20,064 nt of DNA from positions 1 through 20,064 of the forward strand of contig JBOGZD010000048.1 of NCBI GenBank assembly GCA_050697155.1, read 5' to 3'. The position numbers and the translations under genes are program-made. Positions 1 through 6,340 of this stretch are shown here, in pieces; the first letter of the stretch is position 1, and every line of letters begins with the position of its first letter. The notes beneath the pieces were generated by a model. That model ran no database searches and was not told the origin of the DNA. It saw only the letters and a list, made by a program, of their open reading frames with translations. Origin of the DNA: JBOGZD01 sp050697155. GTDB taxonomy: Bacteria; Actinomycetota; Thermoleophilia; Solirubrobacterales; 70-9.

Positions 1-1
1 C

Positions 2-337
2 GCCCGCGCCTCTCTCCGGCGCCGCCGGTGGCCGCGCGATCGCGAGCTTCGCCGCGGCGGCGAGGGGACGCCGACCGCCGAGCGCGAGCCCGGCTCGAGG
101 AAGGTCCGTCAGGGGACCGTCGTCTCCGACAAGGCCGACAAGACGATCACCGTGCAGATCGAGGTCGTGCGACGTCACCCCGTCTACGAGAAGGTCGTCC
201 GCCGCTCGGCCACGGTGCACGTCCACGACGAGCGCAACGAGGCGAGCGAGGGCGACACCGTGCGGGTGGTCGAGTCGCGCCCGCTGTCGAGGACCAAGCG
301 CTGGCGCCTTCTGGACGTCCTGGAGCGGGCGCGATGA
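2..337 (+). CDS. rpsQ: 30S ribosomal protein S17, 5' partial
   Basis: S17 is a primary 16S rRNA-binding protein of the small subunit. The frame reads RKVRQGTVVSDKADKTITV, then HPVYEKVVRRS and PLSRTKRWRLLDVLERAR, which are the conserved S17 OB-fold blocks. The frame is open from base 2. No ATG, GTG or TTG occurs before the internal GTG at about 149, so the true start lies upstream of the window. At least 34 residues, rich in Arg and Glu, precede the RKVRQGTVV block. Actinobacterial S17 proteins do often carry N-terminal extensions. The stop codon overlaps the rplN start (ATGA), as expected for rpsQ-rplN. The protein identity is secure; only the N-terminus is unknown. Confidence 0.93.
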   Translation, partial: ARASLRRRRWPRDRELRRGGEGTPTAEREPGSRKVRQGTVVSDKADKTITVQIEVVRRHPVYEKVVRRSATVHVHDERNEASEGDTVRVVESRPLSRTKRWRLLDVLERAR

Positions 338-702
338 TCCAGCAGGAGACCCGCCTGCGGGTCGCCGACAACTCCGGCGCCCGCGAGATCCTCTGCGTCC
401 GCGTCAAGGGCGGCTCGCACCGCCGCTACGCGGGGGTCGGCGACGTGATCACCGCCACGGTCAAGCACGCGACCCCGCGCGGCGCTGTGCGCAAGGGAGA
501 GGTCGTCCAGGCGGTCGTCGTCCGCACCCGCAAGCAGCTCGGGCGCTCCGACGGCACCTACATCTCCTTCGACGAGAACGCCGCGGTGCTGATCGACCCG
601 CAGAACAACCCGCGCGGCACCCGGATCTTCGGCCCGGTGGCCCGCGAGCTGCGCGACCGCAACTTCATGAAGATCGTCTCGCTGGCGCCGGAGGTCCTAT
701 GA
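334..702 (+). CDS. rplN: 50S ribosomal protein L14
   Basis: L14 binds 23S rRNA and forms an intersubunit bridge. The 122-residue product has the normal family length. It starts MIQQETRLRVADNSGAREI and contains the typical blocks GDVITATVK, VRTRK, and RGTRIFGPVARELR near the C-terminus. The ATG at 334 overlaps the rpsQ stop by 4 nt, which fixes the start. A longer upstream reading in the same frame is only the shadow of rpsQ. The 3' end overlaps the rplX ATG in the same way, so translation of S17, L14 and L24 is probably coupled. Confidence 0.98.
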   Translation: MIQQETRLRVADNSGAREILCVRVKGGSHRRYAGVGDVITATVKHATPRGAVRKGEVVQAVVVRTRKQLGRSDGTYISFDENAAVLIDPQNNPRGTRIFGPVARELRDRNFMKIVSLAPEVL

Positions 703-1037
703 CCAAGGCCATGAGAATCCGACGCGACGACACAGTGATCGTCACCGCGGGCAAGGACCGGGGCAAGACCGGCCGGGTCCTGCGCACCGAGCCGCGCCGC
801 CGCCGGGTCTACGTCGAGGGGCTGAACATGGTCAAGCGCCACCAGCGCCCCCGCTCGGTCAAGGACGCCCAGAAGGGCGATGCCGGGGGGATCATCGAGA
901 AAGAGGGGCCGATCGACGTCTCCAACGTGATGCTGCTCGACCCGACCGACAACAAGCCGACCAGGGTCGGCGTCAGGGTCGGCGACGGGGGCGAGCGCAA
1001 GCGCTACGCGAAGCGGACCGACAAGGACCTGGACTAA
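699..1037 (+). CDS. rplX: 50S ribosomal protein L24
   Basis: L24 is an assembly-initiator protein of the large subunit. The 112-residue product has the KOW motif near residues 6-35 (DDTVIVTAGKDRGKTGRVL), followed by VEGLNMVKRHQRP and the block GGIIEKEGPIDVSNVMLLDP. These are hallmarks of bacterial L24. The ATG at 699 overlaps the rplN stop by 4 nt. A second in-frame ATG at 711 would give a product beginning MRIRRDD and cannot be excluded. The TAA stop shares one base with the rplE ATG (TAATG). Order and spacing match the conserved spc operon. Confidence 0.97.
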   Translation: MTKAMRIRRDDTVIVTAGKDRGKTGRVLRTEPRRRRVYVEGLNMVKRHQRPRSVKDAQKGDAGGIIEKEGPIDVSNVMLLDPTDNKPTRVGVRVGDGGERKRYAKRTDKDLD

Positions 1038-1849
1038 TGGAAGCAGCGACGACGACAGAGGCACAGCGAGCGGCTCCGCCGCCGCGCCTGCGCGAGCTCT
1101 ACGAGGGCGAGATCGTCGCTGCCCTGACGACCCGCTTCGGCTACTCGAGCCGGATGCGGGTCCCGCGCCTGGAGAAGATCACCGTCAACATGGGCGTCGG
1201 CGACGCGAAGCAGTCGACACCGATGCTCGAGGCGGCGACCGAGCAGCTCGAGACGATCACCGGCCAGCGCCCGAGCGTCCGCCGGGCGAGCAAGTCGATC
1301 GCCTCGTTCAAGATCCGCGAGGGGATGCCGGTCGGGGTCGCCGTGACGCTGCGAGGAGCGCGGATGTGGGAGTTCCTCGACCGGCTGATCACGATCGCGA
1401 TCCCGCGCATCCGCGACTTCCGCGGCCTCAGCGCCCGGGCGTTCGACGGGCGCGGCAACTACTCGCTCGGCGTCCGCGAGCAGCTGATCTTCCCCGAGAT
1501 CGACTACGACTCGATCGACGAGGTCCGCGGCCTCGACATCGCGATCACCACCAGCGCCCCCAGCGACGAGGAGGCGTTCGAGCTCCTGCTCGCCCTCGGG
1601 ATGCCGTTCTCGGCGGAGGGACGTCCCGGCGCCGTGGAAGAGGTGGACGCCGAGGAGGAGCGCCGTCGCGAGGAGGCGCGGATGCGCGCCGAGGCCGAGC
1701 AGGCTGCGCTCGAGCAGCTCAAGGAGGAGAACCCCGAGGCCTACCGCAAGCGCGTCCGCGAGGAGGAAGAAGAGGCCGAGGAAGGCGCCGAAGGTGCCGA
1801 GGCGACCGCCGAGGCGGAGCAGACGGGCGAGAGAGGCGAGGAAGAATGA
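1037..1849 (+). CDS. rplE: 50S ribosomal protein L5 with long acidic C-terminal tail
   Basis: L5 binds 5S rRNA in the central protuberance. Residues about 17-195 are a complete L5 core, including VPRLEKITVNMGVG (42-55), FKIREGMPVGVAVTLRG (91-107) and FPEIDYDSIDEVRGLDI (152-168). The family is normally about 180 residues; this product has 270. The excess is a short N-terminal lead and about 74 C-terminal residues (197-270) dominated by Glu, Ala and Arg, with runs such as EEEEEAEEG. That part is probably helical, coiled or disordered. No frameshift is needed, because the tail is in frame and ends just before rpsZ. The start shares a base with the rplX stop. The TGA overlaps an ATG at 1846 that opens a 16-codon ORF through the heptamer array. 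Confidence 0.96.
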   Translation: MEAATTTEAQRAAPPPRLRELYEGEIVAALTTRFGYSSRMRVPRLEKITVNMGVGDAKQSTPMLEAATEQLETITGQRPSVRRASKSIASFKIREGMPVGVAVTLRGARMWEFLDRLITIAIPRIRDFRGLSARAFDGRGNYSLGVREQLIFPEIDYDSIDEVRGLDIAITTSAPSDEEAFELLLALGMPFSAEGRPGAVEEVDAEEERRREEARMRAEAEQAALEQLKEENPEAYRKRVREEEEEAEEGAEGAEATAEAEQTGERGEEE

Positions 1850-1862
1850 CCGCGAGACCGAT

Positions 1863-1895
1863 GACTGGCGACTGGCGACTGGCGACTGGCGACTG
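1863..1895 (+). repeat. Heptamer tandem array (GACTGGC)4.7 before rpsZ
   Basis: There are four perfect copies of GACTGGC (1863-1890), then GACTG (1891-1895), then AG and the rpsZ ATG at 1898. The array occupies the position where a ribosome binding site should lie, and no GGAGG-like sequence is present. Because 7 is not a multiple of 3, every frame reads the same cycle DWRLATG, with no stop. An ATG at 1846 overlapping the rplE stop opens a 16-codon frame, MTARPMTGDWRLATGD. It ends at TGA 1894-1896, one base before the rpsZ start. The repeat itself is plain to see; any coupling role is inference. Confidence 0.97.
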
Positions 1896-1897
1896 AG

Positions 1898-2083
1898 ATG
1901 GCGAAGACCTCACAGAGGGTTCGGCAGCAGCGCAAGCCGAAGTACAAGAGCAGGGCGTACAACCGGTGCCGCCGTTGCGGGCGCCCGCGCGCCTACTTCC
2001 GCAAGTTCGGCCTCTGCCGGCTGTGCCTGCGCGAGGCGGCGCACAAGGGTTACGTGCCCGGGATGAGCAAGGCGAGCTGGTAG
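1898..2083 (+). CDS. rpsZ: 30S ribosomal protein S14, zinc-binding type Z
   Basis: S14 sits in the head of the small subunit and is needed for late assembly. The 61-residue product is the short type Z form. Its zinc ribbon is C24, C27, C40, C43 (RCRRCGRPRAYFRKFGLCRLC), and the C-terminus is GYVPGMSKASW. The ligands are intact, so this is the zinc-containing rather than the zinc-independent paralogue. The gene lies between rplE and rpsH, the normal place. The ATG at 1898 is fixed by the protein length and MAKTSQRVRQ. It follows a heptamer array almost directly and lacks a visible Shine-Dalgarno sequence. Confidence 0.97.
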   Translation: MAKTSQRVRQQRKPKYKSRAYNRCRRCGRPRAYFRKFGLCRLCLREAAHKGYVPGMSKASW

Positions 2084-2085
2084 CC

Positions 2086-2113
2086 CGAGCAACGAGCAAC
2101 GAGCAACGAGCAA
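2086..2113 (+). repeat. Heptamer tandem array (CGAGCAA)4 before rpsH
   Basis: Four perfect copies of CGAGCAA run from 2086 to 2113, starting two bases after the rpsZ stop and ending five bases before the rpsH ATG at 2119 (intervening ATCAC). This unit differs in sequence from the GACTGGC arrays of this operon but has the same length, a similar copy number and the same position against a start codon. The cycle reads RATSNEQ on the + strand in all frames, without stops. No Shine-Dalgarno sequence is visible between the array and the ATG. Confidence 0.97.
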
Positions 2114-2118
2114 ATCAC

Positions 2119-2514
2119 ATGCTTACCGATCCAATCTCCGACTATCTCACGCGCATCCGCAACGGGCTCGCCGCCGAGCACCTCGAGGTCGAGGTGCCGG
2201 CATCGCGGCTGAAGAAGGAGATGAGCCGCATCCTGCGCGAGCAGGGCTACATCTCCGGCTACGAGGTCGAGCCGACCGCGGTCGGCGAGGTGATCCGGAT
2301 CCAGCTCAAGTACACGGACGACCGCCGGCCCGTGATCAGCGGCCTGAGCCGGGTCTCGCGCCCCGGGCGCCGCCGCTACGTCGCCCAGGACGAGGTGCCA
2401 CGGGTGCAGGGCGGGATGGGGACGGCGATCGTTTCGACCTCGACCGGCGTCATGACTGGACACGAGGCGTCCGCCAAGGGCGTGGGCGGGGAGGTAGTCG
2501 CGTACGTTTGGTAA
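2119..2514 (+). CDS. rpsH: 30S ribosomal protein S8
   Basis: S8 binds the central domain of 16S rRNA and in E. coli is the translational repressor of the spc operon. The product has 131 residues, the family norm. It starts MLTDPISDYLTRIRNGL, has the RRPVISGLSRVSRPGRR block, and ends with GGMGTAIVSTSTGVMTGHEA and GEVVAYVW. The ATG at 2119 is chosen because homologues begin exactly there. The frame stays open upstream only because it reads through the rpsZ shadow and the stop-free heptamer array. The gene is followed by an inverted heptamer pair rather than by direct overlap with rplF. Confidence 0.97.
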   Translation: MLTDPISDYLTRIRNGLAAEHLEVEVPASRLKKEMSRILREQGYISGYEVEPTAVGEVIRIQLKYTDDRRPVISGLSRVSRPGRRRYVAQDEVPRVQGGMGTAIVSTSTGVMTGHEASAKGVGGEVVAYVW

Positions 2515-2520
2515 GCCTGA

Positions 2521-2580
2521 GTCGCCAGTCGCCAGTCGCCAGGTAGGCGGCTCGGGAACTGGCGACCGGCGACTGGCGAC
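2521..2580 (+). repeat. Inverted heptamer arrays forming a 22-bp hairpin before rplF
   Basis: The left arm (2521-2542) is GTCGCCA three times plus G. The right arm (2559-2580) is the same heptamer family on the other strand (CTGGCGA, CCGGCGA, CTGGCGA, C). The arms pair over 22 bp with one A-C mismatch and enclose a 16-nt loop (2543-2558). The right arm ends six bases before the rplF ATG at 2587. No T-run follows, so it is not an ordinary intrinsic terminator. In RNA it would be a very stable stem in the middle of an essential operon, possibly an attenuator, an RNase processing site or a translation-modulating element. Confidence 0.95.
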
Positions 2581-2586
2581 CGAATC

Positions 2587-3120
2587 ATGAGTCGAATCGG
2601 AAAGAAGCCAATCCCCGTGCCCGACGGCGTCACCGTCTCCGTCGGCCCCGGCCGCGTGACCGTGAACGGCCCCAAGGGCGAGCTCAACCAGGAGTTCAAC
2701 CCGGCGATCGAGATCGCCGAGGAGGACGGCGTCCTGATCGTCAAGCGGCCCACCGACCGCGGCGAGCACCGAGCCCTGCACGGGCTCACGCGAAGCCTGG
2801 TCGCGAACATGGTCGAGGGAGTCACCGAGGGCTTCGAGCGGCGACTGGAGATCCAGGGCGTGGGCTACCGGGCGCGGCTCCAGGGCAAGGCGCTCGAGCT
2901 CAGCGTCGGCTTCTCGCACTCGGTCTCCGTGCCGGCGCCGGACGGGATCGAGTTCGAGGTCCCCCAGCCGACCGAGGTCGTCGTGCGCGGGATCGACAAG
3001 CAGCTCGTCGGCGAGACCGCGGCCCGAATCCGCCGCGTGCGCCCGCCCGAGCCGTACAAGGGCAAGGGCATCCGCTACACGGGCGAGCACGTCCGCCGCA
3101 AGGTCGGGAAGCGCGCATGA
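2587..3120 (+). CDS. rplF: 50S ribosomal protein L6
   Basis: L6 binds 23S rRNA near the sarcin-ricin loop. The 177-residue product has the normal length and starts MSRIGKKPIPVPDGV. It has the two L6 repeats, with GPKGEL in the first half and the signature PEPYKGKGIRYTGEHVRRKVGK at the C-terminus (about residues 154-175). The ATG at 2587 has no clear Shine-Dalgarno sequence; it is preceded by CGAATC and the heptamer hairpin. The stop overlaps the rplR ATG by 4 nt. Confidence 0.98.
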   Translation: MSRIGKKPIPVPDGVTVSVGPGRVTVNGPKGELNQEFNPAIEIAEEDGVLIVKRPTDRGEHRALHGLTRSLVANMVEGVTEGFERRLEIQGVGYRARLQGKALELSVGFSHSVSVPAPDGIEFEVPQPTEVVVRGIDKQLVGETAARIRRVRPPEPYKGKGIRYTGEHVRRKVGKRA

Positions 3121-3470
3121 CGGTTCTCACCAAGCCCCAGAGACGCCTGCGCCGGCGCCGCCGGGTGCGGGCCAAGGTCCGCGGCTCGGCCGAGCGCCCC
3201 CGCGTGTCGGTATTCCGCTCCAATCGCGGCATCTCAGCCCAGCTCGTCGACGACGCAGCCGGCCACACGATCGCCCACGTCTCCTGGACCGAGTCCGAGC
3301 TGCGCAAGCTGGGGCCGATGGAGCAGGCCAAGCGCGCCGGCGAGCTGCTAGCCGCGCGGGCCAAAGACGCCGGGATCAGCGGGTGCGTCTTCGACCGCGG
3401 CGGCTACCGCTTCCACGGCCGCGTCCGCGCGCTCGCCGAGGCGGCCCGCGAGGGCGGGCTCGAGTTCTGA
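3117..3470 (+). CDS. rplR: 50S ribosomal protein L18
   Basis: L18 binds 5S rRNA together with L5. The 117-residue product has a basic N-terminus (RRLRRRRRVRAKVRGSAERP), followed by RVSVFRSNRGISAQLVDD and the C-terminal VFDRGGYRFHGRVRALAEAAREGGLEF. The last block is the diagnostic L18 ending. The start is set by the ATGA overlap with rplF. A 26-nt gap without a convincing ribosome binding site separates it from rpsE. Confidence 0.98.
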   Translation: MTVLTKPQRRLRRRRRVRAKVRGSAERPRVSVFRSNRGISAQLVDDAAGHTIAHVSWTESELRKLGPMEQAKRAGELLAARAKDAGISGCVFDRGGYRFHGRVRALAEAAREGGLEF

Positions 3471-3496
3471 ATCGCTAACTTGATCCGCCGGCATTG

Positions 3497-4189
3497 ATGA
3501 AGACCAAGCACGACATCGAGACGGTGAGCCCCCAGGGGCTCGACCTCCAGGAGCGGGTGATCGAGATCAACCGCGTCGCCAAGGTGGTCAAGGGCGGCCG
3601 CCGCTTCTCGTTCACAGCGCTGGTCGCGGTCGGCGACGAGAACGACGTCGTCGGGATCGGCTACGGCAAGGCGCGCGAGGTGCCGCTGGCGATCCAGAAG
3701 GCGGTCGAGAACGCGCGCAAGAGCCTGATCCGGGTGCCGAAGTTCGGCCAGACGCTGCCGCACCGGATCATCGGGCGCTACGGCTCCGGCCACGTCGTCC
3801 TGCGTCCGGCCAGCCCCGGCACCGGGGTGATCGCCGGCGGCGGCGTCCGCGCCGTGCTCGAGCTCGCCGGGATCCGCGACGTGCTCTCGAAGAGCATCGG
3901 CACACAGAACCCGATCAACCTCGTCAAGGCAACCATGGAGGGCCTGATGGGGCTGCGCCGCCCCGAGGACGTCGCCAAGCTGCGCGGGCTGAGCGTCAGG
4001 CAGGTGCTCGGGCTCGACCTCCAGGAGGAGGCGGCGAAGGCCGAGAAGCAGGCGGCGGAGACTGAGGCGCCGGCTGCGGAGGCCGAGGCGCCGGTGGCGG
4101 AGGCCGAGGCGCCGGTGGCGGAGGCCGAGGCGCCGGCGGCCGTCCCGGCGACCCCCGAGCCCGAGGCGCCCGCTTCAGAGGATTCTTAG
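3497..4189 (+). CDS. rpsE: 30S ribosomal protein S5 with Ala/Glu/Pro C-terminal tail
   Basis: S5 contributes to decoding fidelity and to the mRNA entry channel. Residues about 17-175 form a complete S5: the dsRBD-like part (ERVIEINRVAKVVKGGRRFSF), VGIGYGKAREVPLAI, and GTGVIAGGGVRAVLELAGI followed by GTQNPINLVKAT. The ATG at 3497 is preferred over the in-frame TTG one codon earlier. The family usually ends soon after this core; here about 55 residues are added (176-230). They include three tandem AEAEAPV-type units and an acidic end, EPEAPASEDS. The tail is probably disordered. The TAG shares a base with the rpmD GTG. Confidence 0.96.
   Translation: MKTKHDIETVSPQGLDLQERVIEINRVAKVVKGGRRFSFTALVAVGDENDVVGIGYGKAREVPLAIQKAVENARKSLIRVPKFGQTLPHRIIGRYGSGHVVLRPASPGTGVIAGGGVRAVLELAGIRDVLSKSIGTQNPINLVKATMEGLMGLRRPEDVAKLRGLSVRQVLGLDLQEEAAKAEKQAAETEAPAAEAEAPVAEAEAPVAEAEAPAAVPATPEPEAPASEDS
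4076..4138 (+). repeat. 21-bp in-frame tandem repeat in the rpsE tail
   Basis: Three consecutive 21-bp units (4076-4096, 4097-4117, 4118-4138) encode the seven-residue cycle AEAEAPV, the last with A in place of V. A partial unit precedes them (about 4064-4075). The copies are nearly identical at the nucleotide level, which points to recent slippage rather than old divergence. Copy number could vary between strains without changing the frame. Confidence 0.92.
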
Positions 4190-4377
4190 TGGCCGACGTC
4201 ACCCTGAAGCAGGTGCGCTCGGCCAACGGGGCCAGCCCTAAGCAGCGCGAGACGCTGAGGTCGCTTCGGCTCGGCCGGATCGGCCGGGAGTCGACCATGG
4301 CCGACACCCCGCAGCTTCAGGGGATGATTCGGGTCGTCGAGCACATGGTCGAGGTCGGCGGCAAGGAGGGGTCGTGA
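4189..4377 (+). CDS. rpmD: 50S ribosomal protein L30
   Basis: L30 is a small 23S rRNA-binding protein. The product has 62 residues and contains VTLKQVRSANGASPKQRETLRSLRLGRIG, the typical L30 helix block. It then has STMADTPQLQGMIRVVEHMVEV, which matches the family ending. The GTG start at 4189 shares a base with the rpsE stop (TAGTG), so translation is probably coupled. An AAGGAGG sequence at 4363-4369 inside its 3' end serves the next gene, rplO. Confidence 0.95.
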   Translation: MADVTLKQVRSANGASPKQRETLRSLRLGRIGRESTMADTPQLQGMIRVVEHMVEVGGKEGS

Positions 4378-4871
4378 TGGCCCGTCTGTCGCCCGAGGAG
4401 GTCGGGCTGCATTCGCTTCGGGCGAAGCCGGGCTCGCGCAAGGCGCCCAAGCGTGTTGGCCGCGGCGAGGGCTCCGGCCGGGGCAAGCAGTCGGGCCGCG
4501 GCCACAAGGGCGCCGGCGCGCGCTCGGGCAACCGCTCGAAGCGCGGCTACGAGGGCGGCCAGAACCCGATCCACATGCGGATGCGCAAGCTGCGCGGGCC
4601 GCTGATGAAGAAGTCGATGCCGTTCGAGCCTTTCCGCACCCGCACCCAGCCGGTCAACGTCGCCGACCTCGAGGCGCGCTTCGACGCCGGCGCCGAGGTG
4701 ACCCCCGAGTCGCTGCGGGCGGCGGGGCTCGCCAAGCGCGGCGACCCGGTCAAGATCCTCGGCCGGGGCGACCTGGAGACCAAGCTCACCGTCCGCGCCC
4801 ACGCCTTCAGCGCCTCGGCGAAGGAGAAGATCGAGAAGGCCGGCGGCAGTTGCGAGGTGATCTCCAAGTGA
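4377..4871 (+). CDS. rplO: 50S ribosomal protein L15
   Basis: L15 is a late-assembly 23S rRNA protein. The product has 164 residues. The basic glycine-rich N-terminal region (KRVGRGEGSGRGKQSGRGHKG) and the block YEGGQNPIHMRMRKLRG are diagnostic, and the C-terminus has AHAFSASAKEKIEKAGGSCEVI. The ATG at 4377 (TGATG overlap with rpmD) lies 7 nt after AAGGAGG. A GTG three bases earlier is also possible but too close to that site. This is one of the few genes here with a textbook ribosome binding site. Confidence 0.97.
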   Translation: MARLSPEEVGLHSLRAKPGSRKAPKRVGRGEGSGRGKQSGRGHKGAGARSGNRSKRGYEGGQNPIHMRMRKLRGPLMKKSMPFEPFRTRTQPVNVADLEARFDAGAEVTPESLRAAGLAKRGDPVKILGRGDLETKLTVRAHAFSASAKEKIEKAGGSCEVISK

Positions 4872-4911
4872 GCAGCGGATCTGCGGCCGGTAGCTCGATG
4901 TCGTCCCCTCA

Positions 4912-4944
4912 GACTGGCGACTGGCGACTGGCGACTGGCGACTG
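4912..4944 (+). repeat. Heptamer tandem array (GACTGGC)4.7 abutting secY start
   Basis: There are four perfect GACTGGC copies (4912-4939), then GACTG (4940-4944), followed directly by the secY ATG at 4945. The array has the same unit, register and length (33 bp) as the one before rpsZ. An ATG at 4898 opens a 15-codon frame, MSSPQTGDWRLATGD. Its TGA (4943-4945) shares a base with the secY ATG. No Shine-Dalgarno sequence is present in the preceding 30 bases. The rest of the 73-nt rplO-secY gap (4872-4911) shows no other feature. Confidence 0.97.
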
Positions 4945-6216
4945 ATGCTTCAAACGATCGCCAACGCGTTTGCGATCCCCGAGATCCGCCGGAAGATCGC
5001 CTTCACCTTGGCGATGCTGCTGCTCTACCGGCTGGGGGCCTACATCCCCGCACCGGGGGTCGACATCGACACGGTCGAGTCGATCGAGGAGAACTTCACC
5101 GGCAGCAACGTCCTCGGCTTCCTGAACCTGTTCTCGGGCGGAAGCCTCCAGCGCCTGTCGCTGTTCGCGCTGGGGATCATGCCCTACATCACCGCCTCGA
5201 TCATCCTTCAGCTGCTGACGGTGGTGGTGCCGGCGATCGAGCGCCTGCAGAAGGAGGGCGAGGTCGGCCAGCAGAAGATCACCCAGTACACGCGGTACCT
5301 CACCGTCGGGCTCGCGTTCGGGCAGTCGCTCGGCTACGTGTTCCTGTTCCAGTCCTTCCAGGACAATGCCGGGACCAGCGTCGTCGGCGAGCTCACCTTC
5401 GGCAAGGTGTTCGTGATCGTGGTCTCGCTGACGGCGGGGACGACGCTGCTGATGTGGCTCGGCGAGCTGATCACTCAGCGCGGCATCGGCAACGGGATCA
5501 GCCTGATGATCTTCGCCTCGATCGCCGCCGGGATCATGCCCGGGATCTCGAACTGGTGGAACAACCCCGACCAGGTCTTCGTGGTGATGATGCCGTTCGT
5601 CGCCCTGGCGGTGATCGTCGGCATCGTCTACGTCCAGGAGGGCCAGCGCCGGATCCCTGTGCAGTACGCGAAACGGGTCGTCGGGCGCCGGATGACCACC
5701 GGCGGCTCGACCTACCTGCCGCTGCGGGTGAACATGGCCGGGGTGATCCCGGTGATCTTCGCCGCTTCGATCATGGCCTTCCCGCCGACGATCGGGCAGA
5801 TGCTGAACACCCCCGCGGCGCTCGACTTCGCCGCCTTCTTCAGCCCCAACGGGTGGGCCTACGTGGTCGGCGAGGTGTTCTTCATCATCATCTTCACCTA
5901 CTTCTACACCGCGGTCACCTTCAACCCGGTCGACCAGGCGGACAACCTGAAGAAGTACGGGGGCTTCATCCCGGGCGTCAGACCCGGGCGACCTACCGCC
6001 GAATACCTGGACCGGATCCTCTCCCGGCTCACGTTCCCGGGAGCGCTCTACCTGGGCGCGGTCGCCGCCCTGCCGACGATCCTGATCAACCAGACCTCGG
6101 CCAACTTCTTCTTCGGCGGGACCTCGATCCTGATCGTCGTCGGCGTCGCCCTCGACACCGTCAAGCAGCTCGAGGCCCAGCTGATGATGCGGAATTACGA
6201 GGGGTTCTTGAAGTAG
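4945..6216 (+). CDS. secY: Preprotein translocase subunit SecY
   Basis: SecY is the channel of the SecYEG translocon in the cytoplasmic membrane. The 423-residue product has about ten hydrophobic segments. It begins MLQTIANAFAIPEIRRKIAF, which matches the usual SecY start and supports the ATG at 4945 despite the lack of a ribosome binding site. Signatures include LGIMPYITASIILQLL (about residues 74-89), GEVGQQKITQYTRYLTV and the C-terminal RNYEGFLK. SecY normally precedes adk in the spc operon. Here a repeat and a foreign-looking gene intervene. Confidence 0.98.
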   Translation: MLQTIANAFAIPEIRRKIAFTLAMLLLYRLGAYIPAPGVDIDTVESIEENFTGSNVLGFLNLFSGGSLQRLSLFALGIMPYITASIILQLLTVVVPAIERLQKEGEVGQQKITQYTRYLTVGLAFGQSLGYVFLFQSFQDNAGTSVVGELTFGKVFVIVVSLTAGTTLLMWLGELITQRGIGNGISLMIFASIAAGIMPGISNWWNNPDQVFVVMMPFVALAVIVGIVYVQEGQRRIPVQYAKRVVGRRMTTGGSTYLPLRVNMAGVIPVIFAASIMAFPPTIGQMLNTPAALDFAAFFSPNGWAYVVGEVFFIIIFTYFYTAVTFNPVDQADNLKKYGGFIPGVRPGRPTAEYLDRILSRLTFPGALYLGAVAALPTILINQTSANFFFGGTSILIVVGVALDTVKQLEAQLMMRNYEGFLK

Positions 6217-6340
6217 GTCGCGTTCCGGGCGGGTGGCGGGCGTCGGTCGCGTTTCGGGCGGGCGGCGGGCGTGGGTCGCGTTTCGGGCGGGCGGCGGGGG
6301 TGGGTCGCGTTCGGGCGGGCGGCGGGGGTGGGTCGCGTTC
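6216..6340 (+). repeat. 29-bp GC-rich tandem repeat downstream of secY
   Basis: Units start at 6216, 6245, 6274 and 6303, with a truncated fifth at 6331. Each begins GGTCGCGTT and continues with a G/C-only stretch such as CGGGCGGGCGGCGGG. The first three are 29 bp and the fourth is 28 bp (one T lost). The copies differ at a few positions. They are directly adjacent with no unique spacers, so this is not a CRISPR array. The first unit begins at the last base of the secY stop codon. The G-rich + strand could form quadruplex-like structures, and the block could slow polymerase at the secY end. Confidence 0.95.

Noticed and set aside
28..333. N-terminal extension of rplN in the same frame
   Set aside because: It overlaps rpsQ in another frame and is Arg/Ala/Gly filler; L14 homologues start at the ATG at 334.
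6216..6340. CRISPR array
   Set aside because: The 29-bp units are directly adjacent, with no unique spacers and no cas genes.
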